From: Cylindrobasidium torrendii FP15055 ss-10
Taxonomy: Eukaryota > Basidiomycota > Agaricomycetes > Agaricales > Physalacriaceae
Length of the DNA: 41,619 nt
Direction: 5' to 3'
NCBI GenBank assembly: GCA_000934385.1
Contig: KN880647.1
Span: 1-41,619 of the forward strand
Part shown: positions 1 through 8,661 of the stretch, piece after piece
Numbering within the stretch: position 1 is the first letter of the stretch
Layout of the letters: the number at the start of each line of letters is the position of its first letter
Translations under genes and position numbers: made by a program
Notes under the pieces: generated by a model
Told to the model about the DNA's origin: nothing
Seen by the model: only the letters and a program-made list of their open reading frames with translations
The model's database searches: none

Positions 1-259
1 GATGTCGCCAGCTAAATGACGGAACTCGTCGAGCGAGTCCGTCTGTGGCGCGACAGTAATACTGTTTAATTTCTTGCTATTCCACTTTATAATATATCCT
101 TGCGCCTAATATCTGTTGATCTATCGAAATCGAATTGCTGAGAATGTTCAGCTGCGAATAGAATTCACGTCGCCATTTCGCGAGCGACGTGAACTTTGTG
201 ATGTGACAACGGAATTTGCCGAGCTGAACATGTCCGTTCCTGGCCCGTTGCACCCCAGA

Positions 260-298
260 CTGTCGCGATCGGGTTCCCTACTAGGGTGGTCGCGACAG
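260..298. repeat. 9-bp inverted repeat just upstream of the proton-channel start codon
   Basis: CTGTCGCGA at 260-268 is perfectly complementary to TCGCGACAG at 290-298, with 21 bases between. The spacer itself holds the near-palindrome CCCTACTAGGG (276-286). The structure ends 22 bases before the ATG at 321, so it is either a 5' UTR stem-loop or a symmetric protein-binding site. No function is known to me. Confidence 0.6.
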
Positions 299-320
299 GA
301 TGGACTATTGAGACTACCTC

Positions 321-1040
321 ATGTCAGATCCCGAGCAACAGCCTCTTCTAGACGAGAATGCCACAGATAGGAGAAACACGGTCACGTTGATGCGCGAGCG
401 CGTCGGAAAGGTGCTCGAGAACGTCTGGTTCCACCGGTTTGTCATTGCACTGGTAAGCTACCTGTCTCTCCGTCGAGTCGAGTTTGATATGCGGCGACGG
501 TCTAAACCACCAAGGGCAGATCATCACCGATGCAACTTGCGTGCTCATTGACCTGGCGTACACGCTTATGACACCTGGTTGTCGTCCCCCAGGCCCGGAG
601 TCGCCCCGCTGGCTCGAGGTCCTCGCCACTCTGTCTCTTTGCATCACGGTCTTCTTTGTTGTGGAAATTCCTCTCGCACTTTGGGCGTTTGGATTTGAGT
701 ATTATAATCCGTTTGGAGAGACGACGCATGCGATTCTGCATGACTTTGATGCGACTATTATCATCACGACGTTCGTGCTGGAAGTCGTGCTGAAGGGAAA
801 GGAAAGGGAGTTGAGCGGACTGCTTGTCGTGCTGCGGTTATGGAGATTGATCAAACTCGTTGGAGGTTAACCTCTCTCCCTTATCTTTCCAAAAAGACAG
901 CTCATAGTGATTTTATTGTTACAGGTGTCACTGTGGGTGCGGGGGAGATGTCCGAAGAGGACGCAGAGGAACTTGCGGAGAACAAGAAACTTGTGGAAGA
1001 ACTCCGTGCAGAGTGTAAGGGATACACCCATACAGAGTAG
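321..1040 (+). pseudogene. Voltage-gated proton channel (Hv1-like), 5' part, truncated by a retrotransposon
   Basis: Exons 321-452, 520-865 and 925-1013 join in frame (introns of 67 and 59 bases with GT/AG ends) into 189 residues of a voltage-sensor-only channel that conducts protons across membranes. S1 carries Asp48 (ITDATCVLIDLA), matching the selectivity aspartate of Hv1. S3 carries the usual aspartate (FDATIII), and S4 reads RLWRLIK (R150, W152, R153, K156), close to the Hv1 RxWRxxR signature. A Glu/Lys/Leu-rich coiled coil begins near residue 168. The LTR starts at 1014 and reads on in frame for eight codons (CKGYTHTE) to TAG at 1038-1040. The start is the first ATG in frame with S1. 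The allele is broken by insertion; whether the truncated channel still works is unknown. Confidence 0.88.
1009..1013. repeat. Target site duplication, left copy (cagag)
   Basis: The five bases directly before the 5' LTR are repeated directly after the 3' LTR at 11064-11068. This is the expected footprint of integrase-mediated insertion and proves one intact insertion event. Confidence 0.95.
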
Positions 1041-1183
1041 TATTACGTAAGTACGTATTGCGCTGCAGACACGACTTAGTCATCGCGCAGTAGATTAGAT
1101 TAGATTAGTCTTTTTACCTTTCACCAGCATCTTCTGCAATTAAGTTTGTTCAGATTCAGTGCTGCGTGAACGGGCTTTTTACA
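1014..1183 (+). repeat. 5' LTR
   Basis: The 170-bp repeat begins TGTAAGG and ends TTTTTACA, so it has the TG...CA ends needed by retroviral-type integrases. It contains three tandem GATTA units. It matches 10894-11063 base for base as read by eye. It is short for a 10-kb element. Confidence 0.95.
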
Positions 1184-1226
1184 CTTTTTTGAATCGCACG
1201 AAGCGTAATTCAGAAGTGCTGGAACA

Positions 1227-1408
1227 GTAGCTGCTTTTTAGCACTACACAACACCATCTAGAACAGTAGTCGCTTATCAGCGCTACAAAAACACCCAGAC
1301 CAGCGTCGCTTCTCAGCGGCGCACATACCAGTAGTCGCTTTTCAGCGCTACACAGACCACGGCTGCTTTTTAGCACCGTATAAGAACACCAGCCGTTTTT
1401 TAACGCTG
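1227..1408 (+). repeat. Array of six similar stem-loops in the retrotransposon leader
   Basis: Six hairpins follow one another, with six-base loops at 1235-1240, 1274-1279, 1310-1315, 1339-1344, 1367-1372 and 1397-1402. Each has a three-pair inner stem, then on the 5' side a single pyrimidine that is bulged (in hairpin 3 it forms a T-G pair), then three to four outer pairs. Loops read TTTTTA, TTATCA, TTCTCA, TTTTCA, TTTTTA, TTTTTA (consensus TTNTYA). Outer stems differ but stay complementary: GTAG/CTAC, GCG/CGC, ACGG/CCGT, CAG/CTG. A less regular hairpin lies at 1191-1211. By position, between the LTR and gag, this could be a packaging (psi) or Gag-binding element, a dimerisation site or a translation element; this is inference. 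Confidence 0.82.
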
Positions 1409-1471
1409 TAACACCGTCGACATCGTCGAAAGAAAAATTTGATTCGAGACCCGATCCGAACAGATACGGAG

Positions 1472-4400
1472 ATGTCGCAAGCTGCAGGACCGTCATATCA
1501 AATGACTGGCCAACATTCCCGCCGCGCTTCCGCGTCGAGGATCCCGATGCCCGCTGGTGGTCACGCCGCGCCTAGTACCGATATTGAAGCTACTCCCAGA
1601 GCAGTAAGCGGACCTAAGCCCATGACAAAACGCACAACCGCTGGGAAACAAGCGGACCTTGGAAATACCTGGAGCAATACGGTCCAACCTAGGCAAGGAC
1701 GAGAATCTCCCGTCATTTCAGTAGGACCGTCGTCGGAGCATCGCCCCGGAGATGAGATATCGGGATCGGCCTCAGATGGATTAAAGCCACGCGAATCTAT
1801 AATTAAGACGGATGAGGATAAGGAGAACACGTTTAGATCTCGTAGAATTGCTATCCTCATGAACGAGTTTGCGCTGGGACCAGGCCTTCTGTTCAGTGAC
1901 CCAGAGCTCCCGCGTGAACAATTCATGGCCGAAATGGTTGACGTTCGTGCCAACCACTCAAGCATAATTGGCCAAATGTCTTTCCTACCTAGCGACACTC
2001 GAGAAGCCATATGGGGTCAGGTCCAAATCATATCGAATTGGCTGAACGATGTGCTTATAGAAGGAGGCACACCGGAGGAATTCATGCCTAGTTTGATGAA
2101 CGCAATGTACGGACTCGGAGGCCTAGTGGAGTTGCATACGCGACACGGCGCTGCCGCACCTCTGGATGCCAACATGCGGGACCTGTGTATAATGTCCAAG
2201 GAACATTTTGTACGGCTTACAACAGCAACTACAATAGCCAGAGGACCATACGCACCGGTAGTACCGTGGCCAACTTTTCAACCAACTCGACCGGCATCAA
2301 GGTCTCGCCAAACCTACCAGGAAACAAGGACTTCCCATGTGGAAGTCCCTCAGCGTCATCGCTCCCGCGCACCATTCCAGAAACCCTGGAAAAAGGAGCC
2401 ATCCTACGAACCCTTTAATAGGAATAGTCGACAGGCTCCTTCCAATTCATCCGACACCGAAGGATCCCTTTATGGAGGATACGGGAGTGGCGGAGGAGGC
2501 GGAGGCGGGGGAGGCGACGGTGGTGGAGGTGACGGGTCGCCGTTCTCCCCGAGGATACCTCGAGGATCCCGTAAACCTTCGCGACCTAAGGAAGATGCCA
2601 CTGGAATAGATGCTTACGCTCGCGTACTCCGAGATCGGCTGAAGGCAGCATGGCAGCGACGAACTGCTCATGATCCGCCTGACATAAAGGACTTGAAGCG
2701 GCCCATGAAGGGAGACAGCGATAAGCTGCCTCTGTATAAGGGAGAGAATAGCTTCACTCACCTCGAGCATTGTGCCATAGCGTGGGGAGATTTACTCAAC
2801 GCAACAATGCTGACAGGCCCAGTATATGAAAGATGGATGGTTCAAACTGTTCAATCTCGACTGAGCGGCCCAGCCGCAGAATGGTTCAAAATTCACGTTT
2901 CGCGGGGTACATATGACTGGACGTCCCTGGAGATCATCTTGGGACTATTCGACCGGTTCATCAAGACCATATCCCAGACTGAGGGGATTCGAGCTTGGAA
3001 TAGCCTATCCTGGAAAACCGGTGAAGACGTCCAGTTGTTCTACGAGAGAATGATGGACGTATCCTATGACCTGCCGCATGCGCCCAGCGAAAATGAATTC
3101 AGATCGAAATTAATAGAGAACATGCCGAATAAGATGCGAGAATATATATTGAATGAGAAAATCATGCTTACCACAGACCCTATCTCATTGATTCTGCGTG
3201 CTGGTACCACTTGGGAACGGCTCCAGGAGGAAAACAAAGCGTACGCCTCACAATCGTCAGCTACCAAGCCGGCGGAGCCGGCGGCCCAGCGACAGACAAT
3301 GCAGCGGACGGCGGATCATCCCAATGCGGGAAATTTTGATCGACCACGTGTTCCTGCTCGTCCCTCATTCCCACGACCAAACGACAACCCTGGCCCACGC
3401 CAGCAGTACCGTGCGCCCAACGCACCCCAGAACGCACGGCCGGACGCAACAAAGCCGCGACCGTCTGGGGGCATCAGATGCCACGACTGTGGAAAAGAAG
3501 GCGTGATTCGTGGCCACTCAGATTGCAAGGCGCCTGGAGAAGGAAAATTTGCTCCCCGCCAGCTCAACAACGCTCGAGTCCGCGCTATGGTCGTGGATGC
3601 ATCAAAACGTGCCGACTTCGAGCAAGGTTCTGTGGTGTCAAGCCAGAGAAGTTCCCATGGCGGGAGCGGAGGAGGTGACGACCGCCGTACTATGGTTGAG
3701 ATTGACCCGTACGTGAGCGACTACCGCGAGGTGACTGACGAATATTCAGAGTACGAAACTGAGGATGACACCCCAGCAGTTGGCGCTCGCGCATATTCCC
3801 TACGAGTTGAAGATGCAGAGTCGGACGCCAACCCCCACCCACTAACAGTGTCCGCTCTTACAGTCCTTGCAAGTGATCCGCAGATTATTGACGCGGACAT
3901 GCGGGGAACTGGCCGTCGAAAGTACAAGTTCTCCGTGCCCGAAAAGGCGCTCTCGCGTCCTCGTATTCCAGATGCCCAGCGTCGATGCATTGTGACCTAC
4001 ACAGGCATAGATGGCAAGGACGACATTCCCGCCCTCACTCTCTGGGATAGTGGAAGCAACACGACTGGGTTCTCCCCAGCTTACGCATATGTGGCTAAAC
4101 TGGAGGTACGCAGACTGTCGAAGGAGATACCATTGCAACTTGGCACTGTGGGAAGCCGCTCGGTCATACAATTTGGTGTGTTACACCGCTTCTCTCACCC
4201 CGCCCTTTCCAGCCAAGAACCGGACTATGCCGACATTATTAACCTGGACATCTACCAGATGCTTATTGGCACTCCCACAATGCGCAAATATGGGGTGGTG
4301 CTGGACTTCGAAGCCAACTGCGTTCGCATTGGCGACCACACTATCCCCGGCATTGATGTCGATGTGGACGGCACAGATATAGCTCGTCGCGCTCGTATGA

Positions 4401-4474
4401 AAAGGAGGGATAACCTTGAGGGTGATGTCGCGGCCCGGATGGATGCTCAGGATCCAACCGGTAGTCGGAATTGA
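1472..4474 (+). CDS. gag: Gag-protease polyprotein of the retrotransposon (1000 aa)
   Basis: The product forms the particle shell and carries the processing protease. The first ATG of the frame is at 1472. Residues 1-330 are polar and low in complexity, followed by a poly-glycine stretch (about 2470-2540). A retrotransposon Gag (capsid) domain spans roughly residues 420-560 (from LPLYKGENSF to ENMPNKMREY). A zinc-knuckle-like motif at residues 670-685 reads CHDCGKEGVIRGHSDC, with spacing CX2CX8HX2C instead of CX2CX4HX4C. An aspartic protease follows, with the catalytic LWDSGSN motif (Asp859) and the downstream MLIGTPTMRKYG element. The frame ends at TGA 4472-4474, and Pol continues in the same frame. 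Protease inside the Gag frame means Gag-PR and Gag-PR-Pol would be the two products. Confidence 0.93.
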   Translation: MSQAAGPSYQMTGQHSRRASASRIPMPAGGHAAPSTDIEATPRAVSGPKPMTKRTTAGKQADLGNTWSNTVQPRQGRESPVISVGPSSEHRPGDEISGSASDGLKPRESIIKTDEDKENTFRSRRIAILMNEFALGPGLLFSDPELPREQFMAEMVDVRANHSSIIGQMSFLPSDTREAIWGQVQIISNWLNDVLIEGGTPEEFMPSLMNAMYGLGGLVELHTRHGAAAPLDANMRDLCIMSKEHFVRLTTATTIARGPYAPVVPWPTFQPTRPASRSRQTYQETRTSHVEVPQRHRSRAPFQKPWKKEPSYEPFNRNSRQAPSNSSDTEGSLYGGYGSGGGGGGGGGDGGGGDGSPFSPRIPRGSRKPSRPKEDATGIDAYARVLRDRLKAAWQRRTAHDPPDIKDLKRPMKGDSDKLPLYKGENSFTHLEHCAIAWGDLLNATMLTGPVYERWMVQTVQSRLSGPAAEWFKIHVSRGTYDWTSLEIILGLFDRFIKTISQTEGIRAWNSLSWKTGEDVQLFYERMMDVSYDLPHAPSENEFRSKLIENMPNKMREYILNEKIMLTTDPISLILRAGTTWERLQEENKAYASQSSATKPAEPAAQRQTMQRTADHPNAGNFDRPRVPARPSFPRPNDNPGPRQQYRAPNAPQNARPDATKPRPSGGIRCHDCGKEGVIRGHSDCKAPGEGKFAPRQLNNARVRAMVVDASKRADFEQGSVVSSQRSSHGGSGGGDDRRTMVEIDPYVSDYREVTDEYSEYETEDDTPAVGARAYSLRVEDAESDANPHPLTVSALTVLASDPQIIDADMRGTGRRKYKFSVPEKALSRPRIPDAQRRCIVTYTGIDGKDDIPALTLWDSGSNTTGFSPAYAYVAKLEVRRLSKEIPLQLGTVGSRSVIQFGVLHRFSHPALSSQEPDYADIINLDIYQMLIGTPTMRKYGVVLDFEANCVRIGDHTIPGIDVDVDGTDIARRARMKRRDNLEGDVAARMDAQDPTGSRN

Positions 4475-4493
4475 CCACGCTCGGTGGCAGTCA
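4472..4493 (+). promoter_or_regulatory. Gag/Pol boundary: single in-frame UGA, candidate readthrough site
   Basis: The only barrier between Gag-PR and Pol is TGA at 4472-4474; the next codon, CCA, is already in the open Pol frame. The base after the stop is C, the weakest context for UGA termination. A small stem-loop overlaps the stop: CCAC (4475-4478) pairs with GTGG (4484-4487), and beyond a three-base bulge TGA itself can pair with TCA (4491-4493). Readthrough is inferred, not shown. Confidence 0.6.
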
Positions 4494-7400
4494 CCATAGA
4501 AGAGGTCCCCAACGATGAGGTAGAGTATGTTGGAGGGACCCTGCCACTGGATTACCCAGTACTTATGACCCAGGACGATTATGACAAATTTGATTTAGAA
4601 AGGACTATCCGCGACTGGACTGAGAACATCGCCCATGAACATGAGACCGTAAGTGACAATGGTGTCGCTGGTGACAGGCAGGGGCCGTCAGTCAATGAGA
4701 ACACTGGCTCGGGAGGCATGAATGACACGCATAGCGAACGACGATATGTGCACGTACCACGGCAAGGGCGTGCATATTGTGAGCCAAGTTCTTCACGCAC
4801 GCAGGTTGAGGATATGATCACCGAGGACAAGCGCCTCGATGCGGCTTATAACATTGCTCAAGACGAGCTACTAGAACAAGGGCATTCCCTACCCACGCGC
4901 TTTATGGGTAGATATCCCCCAATACAGAATATGGACCGGATATTTGACTCAAGATTGCCTCCAGAATACTTGTCGCTCATGCAAGCGCAAACAGAATACA
5001 GCATCCACACTATGGATGCGTTAGTCTTATCTATGAAGGACAGCATATCCGCTGAAGAGAGCGCAGGATGCCAGCGTTCGAGCATTTACCCCTTTGGGTC
5101 TGCTGTGCCCAAGACCACTGCGCCCCAGCCTTTCTCGTATGCAGGCCACAGGACACGACGGATGGGACCGTCGCTACGACAATTGACTACTCTTCCCGAT
5201 TCCTTCTTTGAGAAGGAAGAGGAGATCCTTCGACAGCGAGTCCTGGATGAGGACGCACGGTCTCACAAGATATTGGTGCGCGAGACCCCGAGGATCAACG
5301 ACAAAGGAAAGGGTCGCGCAAAGTGGACGACTGAAGACATACCTCAGCTCCGAGAAGGCTGGCTTACAGAATATGCAGATATCATGGAGGGTGTTCCCGA
5401 GCGTATGCCACGATGGAGGGAGGTTAACCACGAAATAAATCTCATTGACGACAAAAGACTGTATACCTATTATCGCCCGCGCTGTCCAGATTCACTCCGC
5501 GCAGAGCTTCGAGAGAAGACAGAGCGGTACCTACGTGCCCAGTGGTGGGAGCTTGCGCCAAGCGGAGCAATGACCTATGCAGCACCTCTCTTGTGCGTAC
5601 AAAAGAAGGATGGGCGTTTGCGAACAGTTATTGACCTGCGCCAAAGGAACGACAACACCTTGAAGGACGTGACGCCCCTGCCGAATATGGACACTATACG
5701 GGAGGATGTGGCTCGTGCTAAGTACCGCTCAAAGATAGACTTGTCGGACGCCTATGAGCAGGTGCGTATTGTAATGCGGGACATTCCCAAGACAGCTTTT
5801 CGTTCAGTACAGGATGTCTTCTTTAGCGCTGTGATGCAGCAAGGGGATTGCAATGCCCCAGCCACATTCCAGCGCTTGATGACTTCGATTTTTCGTGACT
5901 TGATTGGTGTGTGTGTCCATGTCTATCTTGACGATATCTTTGTCTATTCAGATACTATTGAGGATCACGAGAGGGACTTGGGTCAGGTTTTTGAGCGCCT
6001 TCGAGAGCAACAGCTTTTCCTCAAGGCTTCAAAGGTTGAACTGTATGCTGAGGAACTCGAATGTCTTGGATATATAATTAATGACAATGGGCTGCATGCT
6101 GACGCCGACAAACTGTCCAAGGTGGCGGAGTGGCGAGTACCGCGTTCGTACAATGACATTCAGCGTTTCGTGGGTCTCGTGAATTACCTCGCTGCCTTCC
6201 TCCCAGATATTAGCTCATATGTTGGGCCTCTCATTACAATGATGCAGAACGCGCGTGAGTTCGTGTGGCGACCATTGCATCAACGGTGTTTTGAAATGAT
6301 CAAGGACATATGTCGACGGGCGCCTCCTCTGAAGCCTATTGACCCGCGCACAAATGAGCCCATTTGGCTCATATGCGATGCATCTATCACTGGGGTAGGC
6401 GCTATGTTGGGACAAGGGCCAGAGTGGCACTCGTGTAGGCCAGCTGGGTTTATGAGTAAGAAGCTCACCCCCGCTCAGCACCATTACCGCGTGCATGAGC
6501 TTGAGACTTTGGCCATTCTAGAGGCATTATTGAAGTGGGAAGATAAGCTTGTGGGCTACGAATTTCATGTTATTACTGACCATGAAGCCCTACAATTTTT
6601 CAACACGCAGAAGACCCTGTCACCACGGCAAATGAGGTGGATGGATTACTTGGCTCGGTTCAAGTTTGATATACAGTATGTTAAAGGAGAGAATAACAAG
6701 ATTGCGGACTGTCTCTCACGGTATTACGAGTCTGACACCCCTGGGGAGTGGCAGCAGCCGTACGAGTATCTGCGGGCGGACGTTCGAATTGACCCGCAGG
6801 GCCATGACCTACCGCAGGACCGTAGGGCCGAGCTGGAACAACAGATTGTCACACTAAACGCAATTGTGGCAGACGAAGTACGCCGTAGCAGACGCGTGAA
6901 AGAACGCATGGAACTGCGTGACTTGGAAGCTGCGGACATGGAATCTCCCTTGGGTGAGGCGGCGTCCGTTGATTCTGAGTCTTCAGTGTTTACGACATTC
7001 TCCCTACAAGAGCTGCTTGACGCTACGGGCGGTGCAACGAAAATGCTCCTTCCCGAAAGCGAGTTGGAACAGGCTATATTGTCCCATCTCTCTGCCGATC
7101 CTCTGGCAAAGAAAATACTGGACGCCCCCACAGATCATGCGAAGTCATTTACGGTGCTAGAGTCAGGGATTCTGCAATACATACGTACTGACGGGACGCC
7201 GGTTACCTACGTGCCAAAGGGAATGCTGGGTGATCAGTCACTGCGTGGGGCAATCTTGGAGGAAGCTCATCGTGTGGTTGGGCATTATGGGTCCCAACGA
7301 ACATCTGAATACCTTCGCCGATTTTATTGGTGGGGATCGCTGGGGCGCGATGTGGAAAAGTTCTGCGCGTCCTGCGACAATTGCCAGAAGAACAAGGGCT

Positions 7401-8566
7401 CCAATCTTAAGCCTTCAGGGAAGCTTCATTCGTTGCCAGTCCCAATACGACCATGGGATTCCATCAGCATGGACTTCGTTGGCCCATTCCCTAAGTCTGT
7501 CCATGATAAGAATTATTTGTGGGTGGTTATGTGTCGCATGACTGGCATGGTTCACCTGATACCGGTGAGCACCACTGTGTCGGCTACAGAACTCTCATGG
7601 ATTTACGTGCGAGAGGTTGTTCGATTGCATGGCTTACCAAGCTCCATTGTTAGTGATCGAGATTCTAAGTTCACTTCACGGTGGTGGCGCGAGCTTCACC
7701 GAATCCTGGGGTCGCGTCTGTTGATGTCCACCTCGTTTCATCCCCAGACAGATGGAAGTACGGAGCGCATGATTCGCAATGTGGGTCAGATATTGCGGGC
7801 TGCAGTGCGTCCCGACCAGAAGGATTGGATAAAACAGATTGACATGACCGAATTTGCAATCAATTCAAGTGTCACTAGCACCGCGCGTTACGCTCCCTTT
7901 GAGCTTAACGGTGGTTACATGCCCCGGATGCTAACAGAAATACCACCTGCCAGTGCTGTGCCGCGAGGAATCCGCCAGTTTGCCAGACAAGCAGTGGAAA
8001 ACCTGGCTTCGGCACATGACCAAATAATAGCCAGCCGTGTCTTCCAGGCGCACCATGCTAATCGGCGTCGCCGAGGTGAGGACCAGGGATTATGTGTTGG
8101 AGCGTTGGTTTACCTTTCAACTGCTAATTTGAACCTGCCAAAACAGCGCGCTAGGAAACTGGCACCTAAATTCATTGGCCCATTCAAGGTTTTGGAAGCG
8201 TATCCCGATACAAGTACCTATAAGCTAGAATTGCCGCCCAGCTTGGCGATCCGTCGTATACACCCCGTGTTCCACGCTAGTTTGCTGCGTCGACATGTAC
8301 CTAACGATGATGCGCTGTTCCCAGGACGGCGCCATGCAGATGGCTACGATTTTGGGAATCAGGACGAGGATGAGGTCTTTGTTGAGCAGATCATTGGCCA
8401 TAATTGGACGGGTCGAAATGTTAATTCCCTGGAATTTCAGGTTCGATGGATGGATGGTGATACCACCTGGGAGACCTATGAGGTGTGCAAACCGCTGGAG
8501 GCGCTGGACGCCTACCTGCAATTGCAGGGCGCTCACCGGCCGAGAAACTTGGCACGCCATGAATAG
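4475..8566 (+). CDS. pol: Pol polyprotein: reverse transcriptase, RNase H, integrase, chromodomain
   Basis: Pol copies the element RNA and inserts the DNA. Residues are counted from the codon after the UGA. About 300 poorly conserved residues come first. RT includes KIDLSDAYEQ, QGDCNAPATFQ and the catalytic YLDD at residue 484. RNase H has CDASITGVG, the ELETLAIL glutamate and the TDHEAL aspartate. Integrase has an HHCC zinc domain (AHRVVGHYG ... CASCDNC) and the triad Asp1000 (MDFVGPF), Asp1061 (SDRDSKF) and Glu1097 (GSTERM), spaced D-x60-D-x35-E. The C-terminus (about 8378-8530) is a chromodomain (FVEQIIGHNW ... FQVRWMDGDTTWETYE), which in chromoviruses guides integration to marked histones. 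There is no ATG at the front; GTG 4484 is not a likely start, so expression probably depends on readthrough. All catalytic residues are present. Confidence 0.95.
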   Translation, partial: PRSVAVTIEEVPNDEVEYVGGTLPLDYPVLMTQDDYDKFDLERTIRDWTENIAHEHETVSDNGVAGDRQGPSVNENTGSGGMNDTHSERRYVHVPRQGRAYCEPSSSRTQVEDMITEDKRLDAAYNIAQDELLEQGHSLPTRFMGRYPPIQNMDRIFDSRLPPEYLSLMQAQTEYSIHTMDALVLSMKDSISAEESAGCQRSSIYPFGSAVPKTTAPQPFSYAGHRTRRMGPSLRQLTTLPDSFFEKEEEILRQRVLDEDARSHKILVRETPRINDKGKGRAKWTTEDIPQLREGWLTEYADIMEGVPERMPRWREVNHEINLIDDKRLYTYYRPRCPDSLRAELREKTERYLRAQWWELAPSGAMTYAAPLLCVQKKDGRLRTVIDLRQRNDNTLKDVTPLPNMDTIREDVARAKYRSKIDLSDAYEQVRIVMRDIPKTAFRSVQDVFFSAVMQQGDCNAPATFQRLMTSIFRDLIGVCVHVYLDDIFVYSDTIEDHERDLGQVFERLREQQLFLKASKVELYAEELECLGYIINDNGLHADADKLSKVAEWRVPRSYNDIQRFVGLVNYLAAFLPDISSYVGPLITMMQNAREFVWRPLHQRCFEMIKDICRRAPPLKPIDPRTNEPIWLICDASITGVGAMLGQGPEWHSCRPAGFMSKKLTPAQHHYRVHELETLAILEALLKWEDKLVGYEFHVITDHEALQFFNTQKTLSPRQMRWMDYLARFKFDIQYVKGENNKIADCLSRYYESDTPGEWQQPYEYLRADVRIDPQGHDLPQDRRAELEQQIVTLNAIVADEVRRSRRVKERMELRDLEAADMESPLGEAASVDSESSVFTTFSLQELLDATGGATKMLLPESELEQAILSHLSADPLAKKILDAPTDHAKSFTVLESGILQYIRTDGTPVTYVPKGMLGDQSLRGAILEEAHRVVGHYGSQRTSEYLRRFYWWGSLGRDVEKFCASCDNCQKNKGSNLKPSGKLHSLPVPIRPWDSISMDFVGPFPKSVHDKNYLWVVMCRMTGMVHLIPVSTTVSATELSWIYVREVVRLHGLPSSIVSDRDSKFTSRWWRELHRILGSRLLMSTSFHPQTDGSTERMIRNVGQILRAAVRPDQKDWIKQIDMTEFAINSSVTSTARYAPFELNGGYMPRMLTEIPPASAVPRGIRQFARQAVENLASAHDQIIASRVFQAHHANRRRRGEDQGLCVGALVYLSTANLNLPKQRARKLAPKFIGPFKVLEAYPDTSTYKLELPPSLAIRRIHPVFHASLLRRHVPNDDALFPGRRHADGYDFGNQDEDEVFVEQIIGHNWTGRNVNSLEFQVRWMDGDTTWETYEVCKPLEALDAYLQLQGAHRPRNLARHE

Positions 8567-8597
8567 ATTGATTGCGCATCACTTGGTGATCGACGGC

Positions 8598-8617
8598 TGT
8601 CCCGATTAGTCGGGGCA
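8598..8617 (+). other. Stem-loop just after the Pol stop codon
   Basis: TGTCCCGA (8598-8605) pairs with TCGGGGCA (8610-8617), eight pairs including one G-U, around a TTAG loop. It lies 31 bases after the Pol stop and 44 before the ATG of the third ORF, a natural place for a signal that controls expression of that ORF. Function unknown. Confidence 0.5.
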
Positions 8618-8661
8618 AGGGATCGCGTGAGAAGAAAAATTTTTGTGTCTTGTCTTGACTC

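Noticed and set aside
4484..4486. GTG as start of Pol
   Set aside because: The open frame simply continues from the codon after the UGA; fungal nuclear genes rarely start at GTG, and readthrough explains the layout better.
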